64,000 nt of DNA from CAZWBR01 sp964632305 (GTDB taxonomy: Bacteria; Bacteroidota; Bacteroidia; Bacteroidales; Prolixibacteraceae): assembly GCA_964632305.1 (NCBI GenBank), contig CAZWBR010000012.1, positions 1-64,000 on the forward strand, read 5' to 3'. This document shows, piece after piece, positions 9,292 through 18,254 of the stretch (positions are counted from its first letter, which is position 1; the number at the start of each line of letters is the position of its first letter). Under the pieces are notes generated by a model that worked only from the letters and a program-made list of their open reading frames with translations, had not been told where the DNA came from and ran no database searches. The position numbers and the translations under genes are program-made.

Positions 9292-9711
9292 TTATTTGAT
9301 GGATGTTTTCGTGGAACCAGTTGACGGTGTCGTGTCGGAGTTTTTTTTTATGTCGATAGAATATTTTTCGCTGGCCAATTCGATCATCTTTTCAAGATAA
9401 TCAATCTTAAGCTGCTTTTGTCCAATAACTTGCTCAAGCTCCCTAAGCCGGTTCTCCAGGTCTTTTACCTTTTGGGTTCCACTATCTTTCATTTCCACAA
9501 TTTTTACGGACTTCTTATTGTAAACAGAATATTTATAGATCCATCGATAAATGATCTCTGATCGAATTCCAAAGAGCCTACTCAATTCTGTTACTGTAAA
9601 TTTACCACTTTCATATTCCAAAACACGAGCTTTTTTGAACTCCTCACTGAAAGATCTCCTGCTGATAATTTTTACTTTTTTTGTTCCCATTGGTTGACTG
9701 TTTTGTGTCAA
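9292..9711 (-). CDS. IS3-family transposase OrfA, helix-turn-helix part
   Basis: The 139-residue protein has the typical OrfA helix-turn-helix (RRSFSEEFKKARVLEYESG, then TVTELSRLFGIRSEIIYRW). A leucine-rich coiled coil follows (about residues 78-112). It binds the inverted repeats of its own element. A run of nine A on the coding strand near its 3' end (9341-9349 on the plus coordinates) is a plausible slippery site for -1 frameshifting into orfB. The ATG lies just inside the right inverted repeat. Confidence 0.9.
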   Translation of the reverse strand: MTQNSQPMGTKKVKIISRRSFSEEFKKARVLEYESGKFTVTELSRLFGIRSEIIYRWIYKYSVYNKKSVKIVEMKDSGTQKVKDLENRLRELEQVIGQKQLKIDYLEKMIELASEKYSIDIKKNSDTTPSTGSTKTSIK

Positions 9712-9740
9712 CCTATTTTAGGGATGGACAAGGCTGAGGA

Positions 9741-9792
9741 ATCAAGTATCAAGACGCAGGTATCTTGATACTTGATACTTGTGTCTTGATAC
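9741..9792. repeat. Small palindromic intergenic repeat
   Basis: An 11-bp perfect stem (AAGTATCAAGA at 9744-9754 with TCTTGATACTT at 9763-9773) is followed by a partial third copy. It lies between the IS right end and the stop of the protease gene. It may act as the protease terminator, though no T-run follows. Confidence 0.5.
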
Positions 9793-9809
9793 AGAGATAG
9801 GTTGCTTTT

Positions 9810-11435
9810 CTATTTTGTATCGACGAGGAGGTTGCTGTTGGAAAAGGTTTCCAAAGCTTGTTGAACCGTGATGTCGATGTTGCTGATGATGGAGTAGAAA
9901 CCCTCTTCGCCCATGATGTTACGGGCGATGTAGGCCATCATTTGGGTGTTGATGATCTCGCCCGACAGGGTCAGTCCGGCATTGTCGCGGGGTACCCCGT
10001 TTTTAGCGGCATATAGGATAAATTCCGCGAAGACTCTTTTACCCCGGAGGTAACTTTCGAACTGGCTTCCGGTTTTTAAACTGCCCAATTCGTCGCGGTG
10101 TTTGTCGGCATAGTCGAAAGCGAACTGGTAGACCAATCCTTTTTGCATGATCTTGGTGAAATAGGTAGAGAATCCTGTGGTATCGGCCGGGACGAAGATG
10201 TCGGGCATGATACCGCCACCGCCATAGACGACCCGTTTGTTGCGGGTATAATATCTCAGGGTGTCGGAGTACTGGATACTGTCCTGTTGTTCGAATTCTC
10301 CGTGCTCATAACGGCGGGAGATATCTTCGTAATAATCGGTATTTCCCTTCTCGTACGATTTTTGGATACAACGTCCCGAGGGGGTATAGTAGCGGGCCAC
10401 GGTGAGCCGCATGGCCGATCCGTCATAGAAGGGGATCTGTTCCTGCACCAATCCTTTGCCGAAGGTACGGCGTCCGATGATGGTTCCCCGGTCGTTGTCC
10501 TGGATGGCCCCGGCAAAGATTTCGCTGGCTGAGGCGGAGTACTCGTCGACCAGAACGATAACTTTTTTGCCAAAGAATTTACCCTGACCTGTGGCGTCAT
10601 ATTCTCTTCGGGGTTGTTTTCGGCCCTGGGTATAGACGATCAGTTCGCCATTTTCGAGGAACTCGCTGACCATACGTATTACGGCGCCCAGATAGCCTCC
10701 CGGGTTACCGCGCAGGTCGATGATTAGTTGGTCGGCCCCGGCTTCGTCGAGTTTGGTTATGGCCTCGATAAACTCGTCGTAGGTTCTCTCGGCAAAGCGG
10801 CCCACTTTCACGAACCCGGTTTTGGAATTGATCATATAAGAGACGTCGATGCTGTAGAGTGGTATTTCGCCTCGTGAAATTTCAAAGGGAAGCAATTCCG
10901 TAAAACCTTTTCTGGCAATCCCAATGTTAACGGGTGTTCCTTTGGGACCACGAAGCTTTTTCATTACATCTTCATTTTTGATTCCGACGCCGGCGATGGT
11001 GGTGTCGTTGACCGTCACGATTCGGTCGCCTGCCTTGATCCCCATTTTTTGGGATGGCCCTCCGGAGATCACGTCAATCACCATAACGGTATCGTTCTGG
11101 ATGGAGAACTGGACCCCTATGCCGCTGAAATTGCCCGACATTTCTTCTGTTACACCCTGCATCTCCCGGGCGGGGATATAAACGGTGTGTGGATCGAGCT
11201 GGGTGAGTATTTCGGGGATGGCTTTTTCAATCAGTTCATCTGACTTGACCGTATCGACATAATTTCCCTCAATCAGGTTCATAATCAGACTTAGCTTGTT
11301 CCTGTCGTTCATCAACGCCGGGAAGGTGGAGGCTTGTCTGCGGCTCTCCATTTTGGCGCCGAGCCATATGCCGATGATCAGGGCAATCGCCAGGAAGACC
11401 GGCGTCCATGTTACGATCCTGTTTCTTCTTTCCAT
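9810..11435 (-). CDS. S41 C-terminal processing protease (CtpA/Prc type)
   Basis: The 541-residue protein has an uncleaved N-terminal membrane anchor (residues about 8-25), then a PDZ domain (about 85-165, with GIGVQFSIQNDTVMVIDVISGGP). The S41 serine-lysine catalytic domain follows: EYSASASEIFAGAI carries the serine near residue 303, and RTFGKGLVQ carries the lysine about 25 residues later. It cleaves periplasmic proteins from their C-terminal ends. A further helical tail of about 130 residues is normal in Bacteroidota members. It ends close to the IS3 element. Confidence 0.93.
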   Translation of the reverse strand: MERRNRIVTWTPVFLAIALIIGIWLGAKMESRRQASTFPALMNDRNKLSLIMNLIEGNYVDTVKSDELIEKAIPEILTQLDPHTVYIPAREMQGVTEEMSGNFSGIGVQFSIQNDTVMVIDVISGGPSQKMGIKAGDRIVTVNDTTIAGVGIKNEDVMKKLRGPKGTPVNIGIARKGFTELLPFEISRGEIPLYSIDVSYMINSKTGFVKVGRFAERTYDEFIEAITKLDEAGADQLIIDLRGNPGGYLGAVIRMVSEFLENGELIVYTQGRKQPRREYDATGQGKFFGKKVIVLVDEYSASASEIFAGAIQDNDRGTIIGRRTFGKGLVQEQIPFYDGSAMRLTVARYYTPSGRCIQKSYEKGNTDYYEDISRRYEHGEFEQQDSIQYSDTLRYYTRNKRVVYGGGGIMPDIFVPADTTGFSTYFTKIMQKGLVYQFAFDYADKHRDELGSLKTGSQFESYLRGKRVFAEFILYAAKNGVPRDNAGLTLSGEIINTQMMAYIARNIMGEEGFYSIISNIDITVQQALETFSNSNLLVDTK

Positions 11436-11482
11436 TATCTGGTTTCTCGCTAGTATGTTAAGATCTGTTTTATAATCTGCTT

Positions 11483-11914
11483 TTACAGTTGTACCTGGAC
11501 CACTTCGATTCCTGCGCGCTGAAGCAACTCGATCCCGTCGTTGAGATGGTAAGGCTCGGAAAAGACCACCCGGTTAATCCCGGCCTGGATGATCAGTTTC
11601 GAGCATTCGAGGCAAGGGGAGGAGGTGACATAGAGGGTGGCGCCATCGCTGCTGTTGTTCGATTTGGCCACCTTGGTGATGGCATTGGCCTCGGCATGAA
11701 GAACGTATGGCTTGGTCTTGTAGTTTTCGTCTTCACAATCATTTTCAAATCCCGAGGGGGTGCCATTGTAACCATCGGAGATGATCATTTTATCTTTAAC
11801 CAGCAAAGCTCCCACCTGACGACGCCGGCAATAGGAGTTCTCGGCCCATACCAAGGCCATCCGCAAATAGCGTTCGTCGAGCTTTAACTGTTTAGTATTA
11901 TTTTTATTTGTCAT
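11483..11914 (-). CDS. Deoxycytidylate (dCMP) deaminase
   Basis: The 143-residue zinc enzyme has the deaminase motif HAEANAI (zinc ligand His73 and catalytic Glu75) and PCLEC (zinc ligands Cys101 and Cys104). It fits the ComEB/dCMP deaminase group, which converts dCMP to dUMP for thymidylate synthesis. The GYNGTPSG segment near residue 48 is also characteristic. It lies 47 nt upstream of the S41 protease gene on the same strand, so the two may be co-transcribed. Confidence 0.9.
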   Translation of the reverse strand: MTNKNNTKQLKLDERYLRMALVWAENSYCRRRQVGALLVKDKMIISDGYNGTPSGFENDCEDENYKTKPYVLHAEANAITKVAKSNNSSDGATLYVTSSPCLECSKLIIQAGINRVVFSEPYHLNDGIELLQRAGIEVVQVQL

Positions 11915-12130
11915 TCTTTCAGTGTTTGAAGGCCAAAAATAACAGAAATGCTTATAAGTCGCTCTTTGGGCAGGGAAGATTACACCATCTTATTCTTTTT
12001 TAACAAAATTTTGTTCCGAGGAGGGAAGGTAAAACGATGGAAGTGTAATTTCAGGCCTGTTCACCGGGAGAAAAGAGAGTGAAACAACCCTGAAAAAAGC
12101 TATCTTCGTAAAAACTTTAAAAGTTGAACT

Positions 12131-12733
12131 ATGTTTTCAGGAATAGTTGAAGGAATGGGCACCGTGGTGGCCCTTGATAAAGATCAGGAGAATGTTCACC
12201 TGACGTTAAGCTGTGATTTTGTGGGTGAGTTGAAGATCGACCAAAGCCTGTCGCACAACGGCGTTTGTCTTACAGTCGTCAGGAAGGATGATAAAACCTA
12301 TACCGTCACTGCCATTAAAGAGACACTGCTGAAATCGAACCTGGGTTTGCTCAGAGAGGGTGATAAGGTGAACCTGGAACGGAGCATGATGATGAACGGG
12401 CGTTTGGACGGGCATATTGTTCAGGGGCATGTTGATCAGACCGCTGTTTGTGAGAAGGTGGAAGAGGCCGACGGAAGCTGGTATTTTACCTTCAGATACG
12501 ATTTCGATAAGGAGAAGGCCCGTCAGGGTTATATGACTGTTGAGAAAGGTTCCGTTACGGTGAACGGGGTCAGCCTTACGGTGGTCAATTCGAAAGAGGA
12601 TTCCTTCCAGGTAGCGATTATTCCCTATACCTACGAGCACACCAACTTTCATACCTTCAAAAAGGGATCGGTGATCAATCTTGAGTTTGATATCATCGGG
12701 AAATACCTGAGCCGGTTGGCCAGTTTCAAATGA
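12131..12733 (+). CDS. ribE: Riboflavin synthase, alpha subunit
   Basis: The 200-residue protein shows the two tandem lumazine-binding barrels of riboflavin synthase. It begins with the hallmark MFSGIVEGMGTV and has NGVCLTV in the first repeat and VNGVSLTVV in the second, with GHIVQGHVD between them. It dismutates two molecules of 6,7-dimethyl-8-ribityllumazine to riboflavin. No FMN riboswitch is visible upstream and no other rib gene is adjacent. The stop overlaps a possible early ATG of the following peptidase gene. Confidence 0.95.
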   Translation: MFSGIVEGMGTVVALDKDQENVHLTLSCDFVGELKIDQSLSHNGVCLTVVRKDDKTYTVTAIKETLLKSNLGLLREGDKVNLERSMMMNGRLDGHIVQGHVDQTAVCEKVEEADGSWYFTFRYDFDKEKARQGYMTVEKGSVTVNGVSLTVVNSKEDSFQVAIIPYTYEHTNFHTFKKGSVINLEFDIIGKYLSRLASFK

Positions 12734-12765
12734 TTTCACAATCACAATATTGGTTTGATTTTCCA

Positions 12766-13998
12766 ATGAAGAAGAGTGTCTTATCTACCGTAGTGCTGCT
12801 CTCAATAGTTTTGCTTTCCGCGAAGGGGTTTACCAGGAAGGAGAGTGAGAATGAGAGGGCTTCGCGTATCCACGGGTCAGTATTGACGGTGGACACTCAT
12901 ACCGATACCCCGTTGAACCTGATTCGGGATGGATTTAACCTGGCGGAACGGCACGATGCCCGGGCTACAGAATCGAAAGTCGACCTTCCAAGAATGAAGG
13001 ATGGGGGACTTGATGCCCAGTTCTTCGCGGTCTTTGTCAGTCAGGGGCCACGCACCGACGTGGGGCATAAAAATGCGCAGGCATTAGCACTGAAAATACT
13101 GGACGGGATACATCAAAGTGTGGAAGCCTCGCCGGCTCTGGCCGCGATTGCCACCACGCCTGAGGATGCCTATCGTTTGGAAAAGGAGGGGAAACGGGCG
13201 ATTTATATTGGTGTGGAAAATGGCTATACCATCGGTCATGACCTTTCGATGGTACAACAGTTTTACGATCGGGGAGCGCGTTACATCACCCTCTGCCATA
13301 CGTCGAACAATGATCTATGCGATTCGTCGAACGAAAAGAAAGGGCCCGACTACGATGGACTTTCCCCGTTTGGCGTTGAGGTGGTGAAGGAGATGAACCG
13401 CATTGGGATGATGGTGGATGTTTCGCATATTTCTGATTCCTCTTTTTACGATGTTATCCGACTCAGCAAAGCACCGGTTATTGCCAGTCATTCCTGTGCG
13501 CGGGCTGTCTGCAACAACCCACGTAACCTGACCGATGATCAGTTGAGAGCGCTGGCTAAAAACGGCGGGGTGGTTCAGCTCTGCATCCTTTCCGACTATG
13601 TAAAGCCCCCGGCTCCTAACCGGATGAGAGATTCCGCAATGATGGTGCTGAACAGGAAATACAACGATTTCAAGGGGCTAACCGCCGAGCAGGAACAGGC
13701 CGGCTGGAACGAGTACCGCCAGATTTCCAGGAAATATCCGAACAAACTGGCTACCGTGAAAGACGCGGTGGACCATATCGATCATATCGTAAAGGTGATC
13801 GGGATCGACTATGTCGGGATTGGGACCGATTTTGACGGAGGCGGTGGTTTGGCCGACTGTTACGATGTGAGCCAGATGGGCAATATAACGCTGGAGCTGG
13901 TTCGCCGGGGATACAGCGAGGAGGATATCCGAAAGATTTGGGGAGGTAATTTCATGCGGGTCTTCCGCGAGGTACAACGGATAGCAAAGAACGAATAA
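12766..13998 (+). CDS. Membrane (renal-type) dipeptidase, family M19
   Basis: An in-frame ATG at 12730 overlaps the ribE stop, but the start at 12766 gives a clean signal peptide (MKKSVLSTVVLLSIVLLSAKG) and is preferred, for 410 residues. Family M19 features are visible: the first zinc motif VDTHTDTP, the bridging acid in the GVENGY region, the histidines of VSHISD and ASHSCARAV, and DHIDHI followed by GIGTDFDGGGG. It hydrolyses dipeptides in the periplasm. It is probably co-transcribed with ribE (33 nt gap) although the functions are unrelated. A hairpin terminator follows. Confidence 0.93.
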   Translation: MKKSVLSTVVLLSIVLLSAKGFTRKESENERASRIHGSVLTVDTHTDTPLNLIRDGFNLAERHDARATESKVDLPRMKDGGLDAQFFAVFVSQGPRTDVGHKNAQALALKILDGIHQSVEASPALAAIATTPEDAYRLEKEGKRAIYIGVENGYTIGHDLSMVQQFYDRGARYITLCHTSNNDLCDSSNEKKGPDYDGLSPFGVEVVKEMNRIGMMVDVSHISDSSFYDVIRLSKAPVIASHSCARAVCNNPRNLTDDQLRALAKNGGVVQLCILSDYVKPPAPNRMRDSAMMVLNRKYNDFKGLTAEQEQAGWNEYRQISRKYPNKLATVKDAVDHIDHIVKVIGIDYVGIGTDFDGGGGLADCYDVSQMGNITLELVRRGYSEEDIRKIWGGNFMRVFREVQRIAKNE

Positions 13999-14006
13999 TC
14001 GGAGAC

Positions 14007-14045
14007 ACCTTCTGCCGGGAATGAACGACGGCAGGAGGTTTTTTA
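14007..14045 (+). terminator. Rho-independent terminator
   Basis: An 11-bp stem (ACCTTCTGCCG with CGGCAGGAGGT, one G-T pair) is followed by six T. It ends the ribE/dipeptidase transcription unit, 9 nt past the stop, and faces the convergent C_GCAxxG gene. Confidence 0.85.
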
Positions 14046-14049
14046 CAAT

Positions 14050-14505
14050 TTATCGGGGCTGGTTCAGCATATCGAAAACCAAACCGGCCACATCGCCGAC
14101 TACCCGGCGGCAGATGATTTTATGATGTTTGCGTTCCGACACTTCGGCTTCGGTAGCATGTTTTTTCAGTAGTTCGGAGCAGTTGCAGGTGCCGTAGATA
14201 TCCTGGACCAGTTTGTTCAGTTCCCTCACTTTCCGGTAAGCGTCCAGCTTGGTATCCATATCTTTTGGTTGTTCGTTTCCGAAGGCCATTCCTAAGACCA
14301 TGAATCCGCCGGTTACCGCGCCGCAGGTTTGCCTGAGGCGGCCCATCCCACCCCCGAAGGTGGAGGAGATCATTTTGGCCGTGCGTTCGTCGAGACCGAA
14401 AATATCGGAGAAGGCCAGCAGGATGGACTGCGAACAGGCGTAGCCCTCGTCGAAATAATCCAGGGCTTTATTGATGACTTCCTGTTTCTGTTCTGTTTGA
14501 TTCAT
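14050..14505 (-). CDS. C_GCAxxG_C_C family protein
   Basis: The frame is open upstream, but the Met at 14505 (MNQTEQKQEVINKALDYFDE) gives a normal family N-terminus and 151 residues; the extra upstream residues do not look protein-like. The family cysteines are present: GYACSQSIL, then FGGGMGRLRQTCGAVTGG, and a later GTCNCSELL and ICRR. Family members are probably redox or metal-binding proteins, but no reaction is established. No operon partner is evident. Confidence 0.88.
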   Translation of the reverse strand: MNQTEQKQEVINKALDYFDEGYACSQSILLAFSDIFGLDERTAKMISSTFGGGMGRLRQTCGAVTGGFMVLGMAFGNEQPKDMDTKLDAYRKVRELNKLVQDIYGTCNCSELLKKHATEAEVSERKHHKIICRRVVGDVAGLVFDMLNQPR

Positions 14506-14644
14506 CGTGGTTTCTTTTCTGGTAAGCAAAGATTGGAGATTTACGGGGAATGAGCAAATAAAATTGGAATTCTTCCCGGAAGAGGATTCTGGTTGATTCA
14601 AAAATGTGGTTTTATTTTTGTATATTTGTTTAAATGAGTTAGGT

Positions 14645-14866
14645 ATGAAAGCTTCTGAACTTAGGGAAAAGATCATTCAAAAAATAATGGTCACTGACGA
14701 TGAACAGTTACTGATTTATTTAAATCAGATCCTGAGCGAAGGCGATCAATCAGAGATTTACCGTCTTACCGGAATTGAAAAATCATTGATTGCCGAGAGC
14801 CAGGCCGATAAGGTAAAATCCAACAAAGAGGTGAATTCGATTAACGAAGAATGGTTAAACGAATGA
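14645..14866 (+). CDS. Small antitoxin-like protein
   Basis: This 73-residue acidic and mostly helical protein starts at MKASELREKIIQKI. An in-frame start at 14606 would add 13 residues but lies over the promoter-like AT stretch. It resembles the antitoxin partner of RelE/ParE toxins common in Bacteroidota. The frame directly after it encodes only the first 17 residues of what looks like the toxin. If so, it is an orphan antitoxin. Confidence 0.6.
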   Translation: MKASELREKIIQKIMVTDDEQLLIYLNQILSEGDQSEIYRLTGIEKSLIAESQADKVKSNKEVNSINEEWLNE

Positions 14867-14901
14867 TTTGGACTGAAAGAGCAGTCAGATTGTTTGCATA
14901 G
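14851..14901 (+). pseudogene. Remnant of a RelE/ParE-type toxin gene
   Basis: An ATG overlapping the end of the antitoxin gene by 16 nt opens a 16-codon frame, MVKRMIWTERAVRLFA, then a TAG stop. A Trp-Thr-Glu-Arg-Ala start is typical of ParE/RelE toxins (MIWTERA...), but the rest of the ~95-residue domain is missing. From 14902 to 15276 nothing else is recognisable. Confidence 0.5.
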
Positions 14902-15276
14902 ATTCTCGGGTTTTATGTTGAGAGCAATCGATCAAAAATCTTTTCAGGACAATTGAACCGTATAATTATTTCTGTCATTTCTTTATTGCCGAAACTGCCT
15001 TTTTTGGGGGAGAAAAACAGATGTCGCAAAAATTAGGGTAGTCATTCATGATAATTTTTAGATCATCAACATGTGGAGGTTTAGAATATCATTATTCTGC
15101 TAATCTGGGATTGTCATCAGGATCCGGAGAAAACAGATGCCCACTTATGATGATTTTTATTTCCAATATCGAACCACACCTCTTTTCTCAAAGGCCTTTT
15201 TGCGAACAGGGCTTTAGTATCGGAATAGGATTTCTGCCTCACCGGATTAAGCTTGCCGGCACCATCTCCTATCACT

Positions 15277-17229
15277 TTAAAAAATGCTGTAAGACAGCTC
15301 TCCGGTGCGTCCGGCATTGATACCGGTAACGGCAGTGATATTGGTTCCGAACGACTGATTGGCCTGTAGATTTCCCAGTGTGGCCGATACTCCGACGCCA
15401 GCGGAACCACTGACATCGATGATCTGGTTTTTCGAGTTGAAGGTAACCCCAACGGTGGATTTAGCTTCCAGGGAAACCGAAGCGGCCTTAAAACCAAAAT
15501 TTGCTTTTGCCCCCACTCCAAAGATCGCGGTAAGCTCCTTATTTTTATAATTCCATTTCCCTCCGCCGATTAATCCTTCGCCACATTCCATTTCCACGGT
15601 CTCACAGTCGAATCCGGCAGAGCAGATGCCCACACCAAGGGTGAGTTTTTTATTCTGGAACGGGCAGGGAGGTACATTTTTTTCGGGAGAGTTGATCTCT
15701 TCTCCGTTTGTTTCCACGGCAGGCGGTTGGGGGGGTGATTTAGGGCAATCACCGGCTTCACTGGCCATGGCCGCGATATTGCCCATTCCGAAAGTCGTCT
15801 GCCGAATAGTGTAATCGAAGTAGAGAATGCTGTAATTGGTTGATACGAAAAGCTTTCTCTTGTCGTTCAATTCTTCAAAGTCATTCAGATCGTAGGTATT
15901 ATTAAGATACTGTTCGCAATAGATCCAGTAGGAAGACAAAAGATCGTTATAGGTTTGATGGCGGGTACGGGCAATCTCTTTCCAGTCGCTGAAATATTTG
16001 GCGTTTTGGTTGGTTACCGTGTTGCAATACTCAATCAGGTAATTTTTCCAGAGGTCGAGTTTGGAGCCCATCTGTTTGGCTTTGGATTCGATCCCGGAGG
16101 CCATATCTTCCATTACTTTTTCAAATATTGCAGCTTGCAGACTGTCTTTTTCAGCATATTGACGGTTAGCATTGTCCAGTTGGGTTTTGAAGTATTCCTC
16201 CATGAGGTCAATCTGAAAAGCGCTTTTTTGGTTTACGATCTTCCCCGGTTGGAGCAAATTTTGGCCCATCTCCACCTTTTGTTCGTAGCTCATGCTTCGG
16301 AGCCGGTTGGCTTTCTTCACGATTTTGCCGGTAGGATTCATCTCGTTCAACTTTTTCAGGTTGCTTTCAATCGATTTGTCATAGACCAGCTCACCGATAT
16401 TGTTCCAATTCGGAAAGCCGGGCAGGGTCAGATTATCAACTGCATTATTCTCGTTGGCTGACTGCGATAGCGGGTTGGTGGAGCTTCCAGTTCCCTCGTT
16501 GAGGGGCGATGGAGGCGGGCTATATTTTTCGTGGTATTTCACATTTTCGTGGACGTTTTTCATCGATTCGCTATACATTCCCTTTGCCCCTTTGAAGAGT
16601 TCATCCAGCGCTTTGCCCAGGTTTTTCTGTTTCAGGTAAACCGATACCAATCCCTGGCGGGCCAGAGAGAAGTCGGGATTAATGGAGAGTGCACGCTGAT
16701 AGAAATATTCGGCCGACCGGTCGTCGTACAGCTCAAAGAGGGTATTTCCAAGGTTGGTGAGAATTACCGGCGCTGACGGGTAGAGTGATTTGGCGTAGAG
16801 TAAGACCGGGAGCGAGGTCTGGATGGAATCGGTTAACCGTAATATCGCGCCGAAATTATTCACGATCATGGTGTCGCGGGGGAAGAGTGAGGCTGTTTTC
16901 GCGGCCATTGCCACCGGGATATTTTTCGAGCTTCCCAATCCGGAGACGAATACAGCGGACGAGCTCATTTGGTGAGCGATGGTCAGCGGGTCGCCGTTTT
17001 TATCGTCGAGCTGACTAAACTGCTTATCGATAAACAATTTTTCGCTCATATCCCCTGCATTGTAATAACGGTCAAGAATTCGTTGGGCAATCTGGATCAA
17101 TCCGTTAGGAGCGATCACTTTGGAGGTATCGATTTTTACTGATTTGTACATCGATGAGGACTGACCGCTGGCAGTCAATGAAACAGACCACCAAATCAGC
17201 AGAAGTAATAGCGGCTTGTATCGGTTCAT
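15277..17229 (-). CDS. Secreted TPR-containing protein of unknown function
   Basis: The 650-residue protein has a signal peptide (MNRYKPLLLLLIWWSVSLTASG). TPR-like helices appear at about 130-215 (YFYQRALSINPDFSLARQGL, YLKQKNLGKALDELF), then a long helical middle. A Gly/Ser/Ala-rich beta C-terminus follows (SASLEAKSTVGVTF, SGSAGVGVSATLG). It is the last gene of a five-gene minus-strand operon and overlaps the preceding gene by 4 nt. No enzyme motif was recognised. The outward location is inferred from the signal peptide. Confidence 0.7.
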   Translation of the reverse strand: MNRYKPLLLLLIWWSVSLTASGQSSSMYKSVKIDTSKVIAPNGLIQIAQRILDRYYNAGDMSEKLFIDKQFSQLDDKNGDPLTIAHQMSSSAVFVSGLGSSKNIPVAMAAKTASLFPRDTMIVNNFGAILRLTDSIQTSLPVLLYAKSLYPSAPVILTNLGNTLFELYDDRSAEYFYQRALSINPDFSLARQGLVSVYLKQKNLGKALDELFKGAKGMYSESMKNVHENVKYHEKYSPPPSPLNEGTGSSTNPLSQSANENNAVDNLTLPGFPNWNNIGELVYDKSIESNLKKLNEMNPTGKIVKKANRLRSMSYEQKVEMGQNLLQPGKIVNQKSAFQIDLMEEYFKTQLDNANRQYAEKDSLQAAIFEKVMEDMASGIESKAKQMGSKLDLWKNYLIEYCNTVTNQNAKYFSDWKEIARTRHQTYNDLLSSYWIYCEQYLNNTYDLNDFEELNDKRKLFVSTNYSILYFDYTIRQTTFGMGNIAAMASEAGDCPKSPPQPPAVETNGEEINSPEKNVPPCPFQNKKLTLGVGICSAGFDCETVEMECGEGLIGGGKWNYKNKELTAIFGVGAKANFGFKAASVSLEAKSTVGVTFNSKNQIIDVSGSAGVGVSATLGNLQANQSFGTNITAVTGINAGRTGELSYSIF

Positions 17230-18254
17230 AGCTCTGATTTTTGAATTGCATCTCCGAACAACTTCAGAGTGCCCGTATAAGTGGCATTCTCAGCTCCGTA
17301 TTCTGAGTCAGAAGCGAAGGAGCCGTTGATAGGAATTTGGTAGTTGCCTGCAGGATTGATCAGAAAATTGATCAACGGAAGGGCCCTTAAGTGAGGAAGA
17401 TCTTTGAAGTAGGTTTCCCGGAAGCGGTTTTCGAAGGCCTTCTTTTTGGGTGAGTTGTCTTCGACCAGGTTGTTTTTGATCAGCGCGTCGGTCAGATCGA
17501 ATCCGAAGAAGACTCCGCAGCTCACAGCTACTGAAAGTGGGGAAGAAGCGGAACGGGCGCTCTCGCGCATCAGCCGGTCGCCTTCACGGATTTCGGCAGC
17601 CATTGTCGGGTCGGCTGCTTCCAACTGTTTCAGTGACTCTTCGTCCAAAAAGCCATTGCCCGCTTCCTTCAGTTTTTGTTCCTGATTGTTGTATTCGACC
17701 ACAACATTTCGTTGGGGGTGGAATTCATTGGAGATACCGGAGATGGTGACGCGAAACTGAAGCTGGTTAAGGTTCGATTTTAACTGGTCGGAGAAGCCGG
17801 GAATGGAAAAAAAAGCGGTCAGGAGGGGATAGATTTCCCCTTTTGCTTTGATCTCCGACAGCTCGCCATTTTCCCAGGATTTCAGGTGTTCATCGACTTC
17901 CATCCAGTTTTCCTGATCCCGTAATCCACCCTGCGGGATATCGACCAATCCGCCACTTAACCCATCGGGATTTTCGACATAACCGGCGAATTCACCCGGG
18001 CGGGCTTTGAAGTATTTCAGGTCGTTGAGGTTAAAGGCCAGGACCACAGGGGATTTAATCCGGTAGGTTGCCTCGAGTTTTCGTCCGTCTTTGAAGTCCA
18101 CCTGGTGGCTGAATCTGAGTTCAAGTTCGCCTTTGATGTGATAATCGTACCCGGTTACCCCATGGATTGGTTCGAAAGTATTTTGGGCACGGGCGATTTG
18201 AGACATTCCAAAACAAGTTAATACGAGTATAGAAAGGAGAGTCGTTTTCATCAT
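17226..18254 (-). CDS. Secreted protein of unknown function
   Basis: The 342-residue protein has a signal peptide (MMKTTLLSILVLTCFGMSQIARAQ). The mature part opens with beta strands (YDYHIKGELELRFSH) and has no motif I recognise. It overlaps the genes on both sides by 4 nt, which implies translational coupling in the operon running from 21825 to 15277. It is therefore likely to work with the neighbouring secreted proteins. Confidence 0.65.
   Translation of the reverse strand: MMKTTLLSILVLTCFGMSQIARAQNTFEPIHGVTGYDYHIKGELELRFSHQVDFKDGRKLEATYRIKSPVVLAFNLNDLKYFKARPGEFAGYVENPDGLSGGLVDIPQGGLRDQENWMEVDEHLKSWENGELSEIKAKGEIYPLLTAFFSIPGFSDQLKSNLNQLQFRVTISGISNEFHPQRNVVVEYNNQEQKLKEAGNGFLDEESLKQLEAADPTMAAEIREGDRLMRESARSASSPLSVAVSCGVFFGFDLTDALIKNNLVEDNSPKKKAFENRFRETYFKDLPHLRALPLINFLINPAGNYQIPINGSFASDSEYGAENATYTGTLKLFGDAIQKSEL

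Larger units (their letters stand above)
8306..9730 (-). mobile_element. IS3-family insertion sequence, complete
   Basis: The element is 1425 bp long. Its ends are TGACGATCCCTAAATAAGGT (8306 onward) and, read from the other end, TGTCCATCCCTAAAATAGGT (from 9730 inward). These are imperfect inverted repeats with the TG...CA termini usual for IS3. A 3-bp direct repeat AGG flanks it at 8303-8305 and 9731-9733, as expected for target duplication. It carries orfA and orfB in overlapping frames. Both frames are intact, so it may still be active. Confidence 0.92.

Noticed and set aside
11915..12130. FMN riboswitch before riboflavin synthase
   Set aside because: No conserved RFN elements could be found in this short gap.
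14606..14644. Longer start for the antitoxin-like gene
   Set aside because: The added residues are hydrophobic and unlike antitoxins, and the DNA there looks like promoter sequence.
15048..15320. Open frames past the end of the secreted operon
   Set aside because: They overlap the C-terminal codons of the TPR gene or lack protein-like content; frameshifted continuation of the TPR gene could not be supported.
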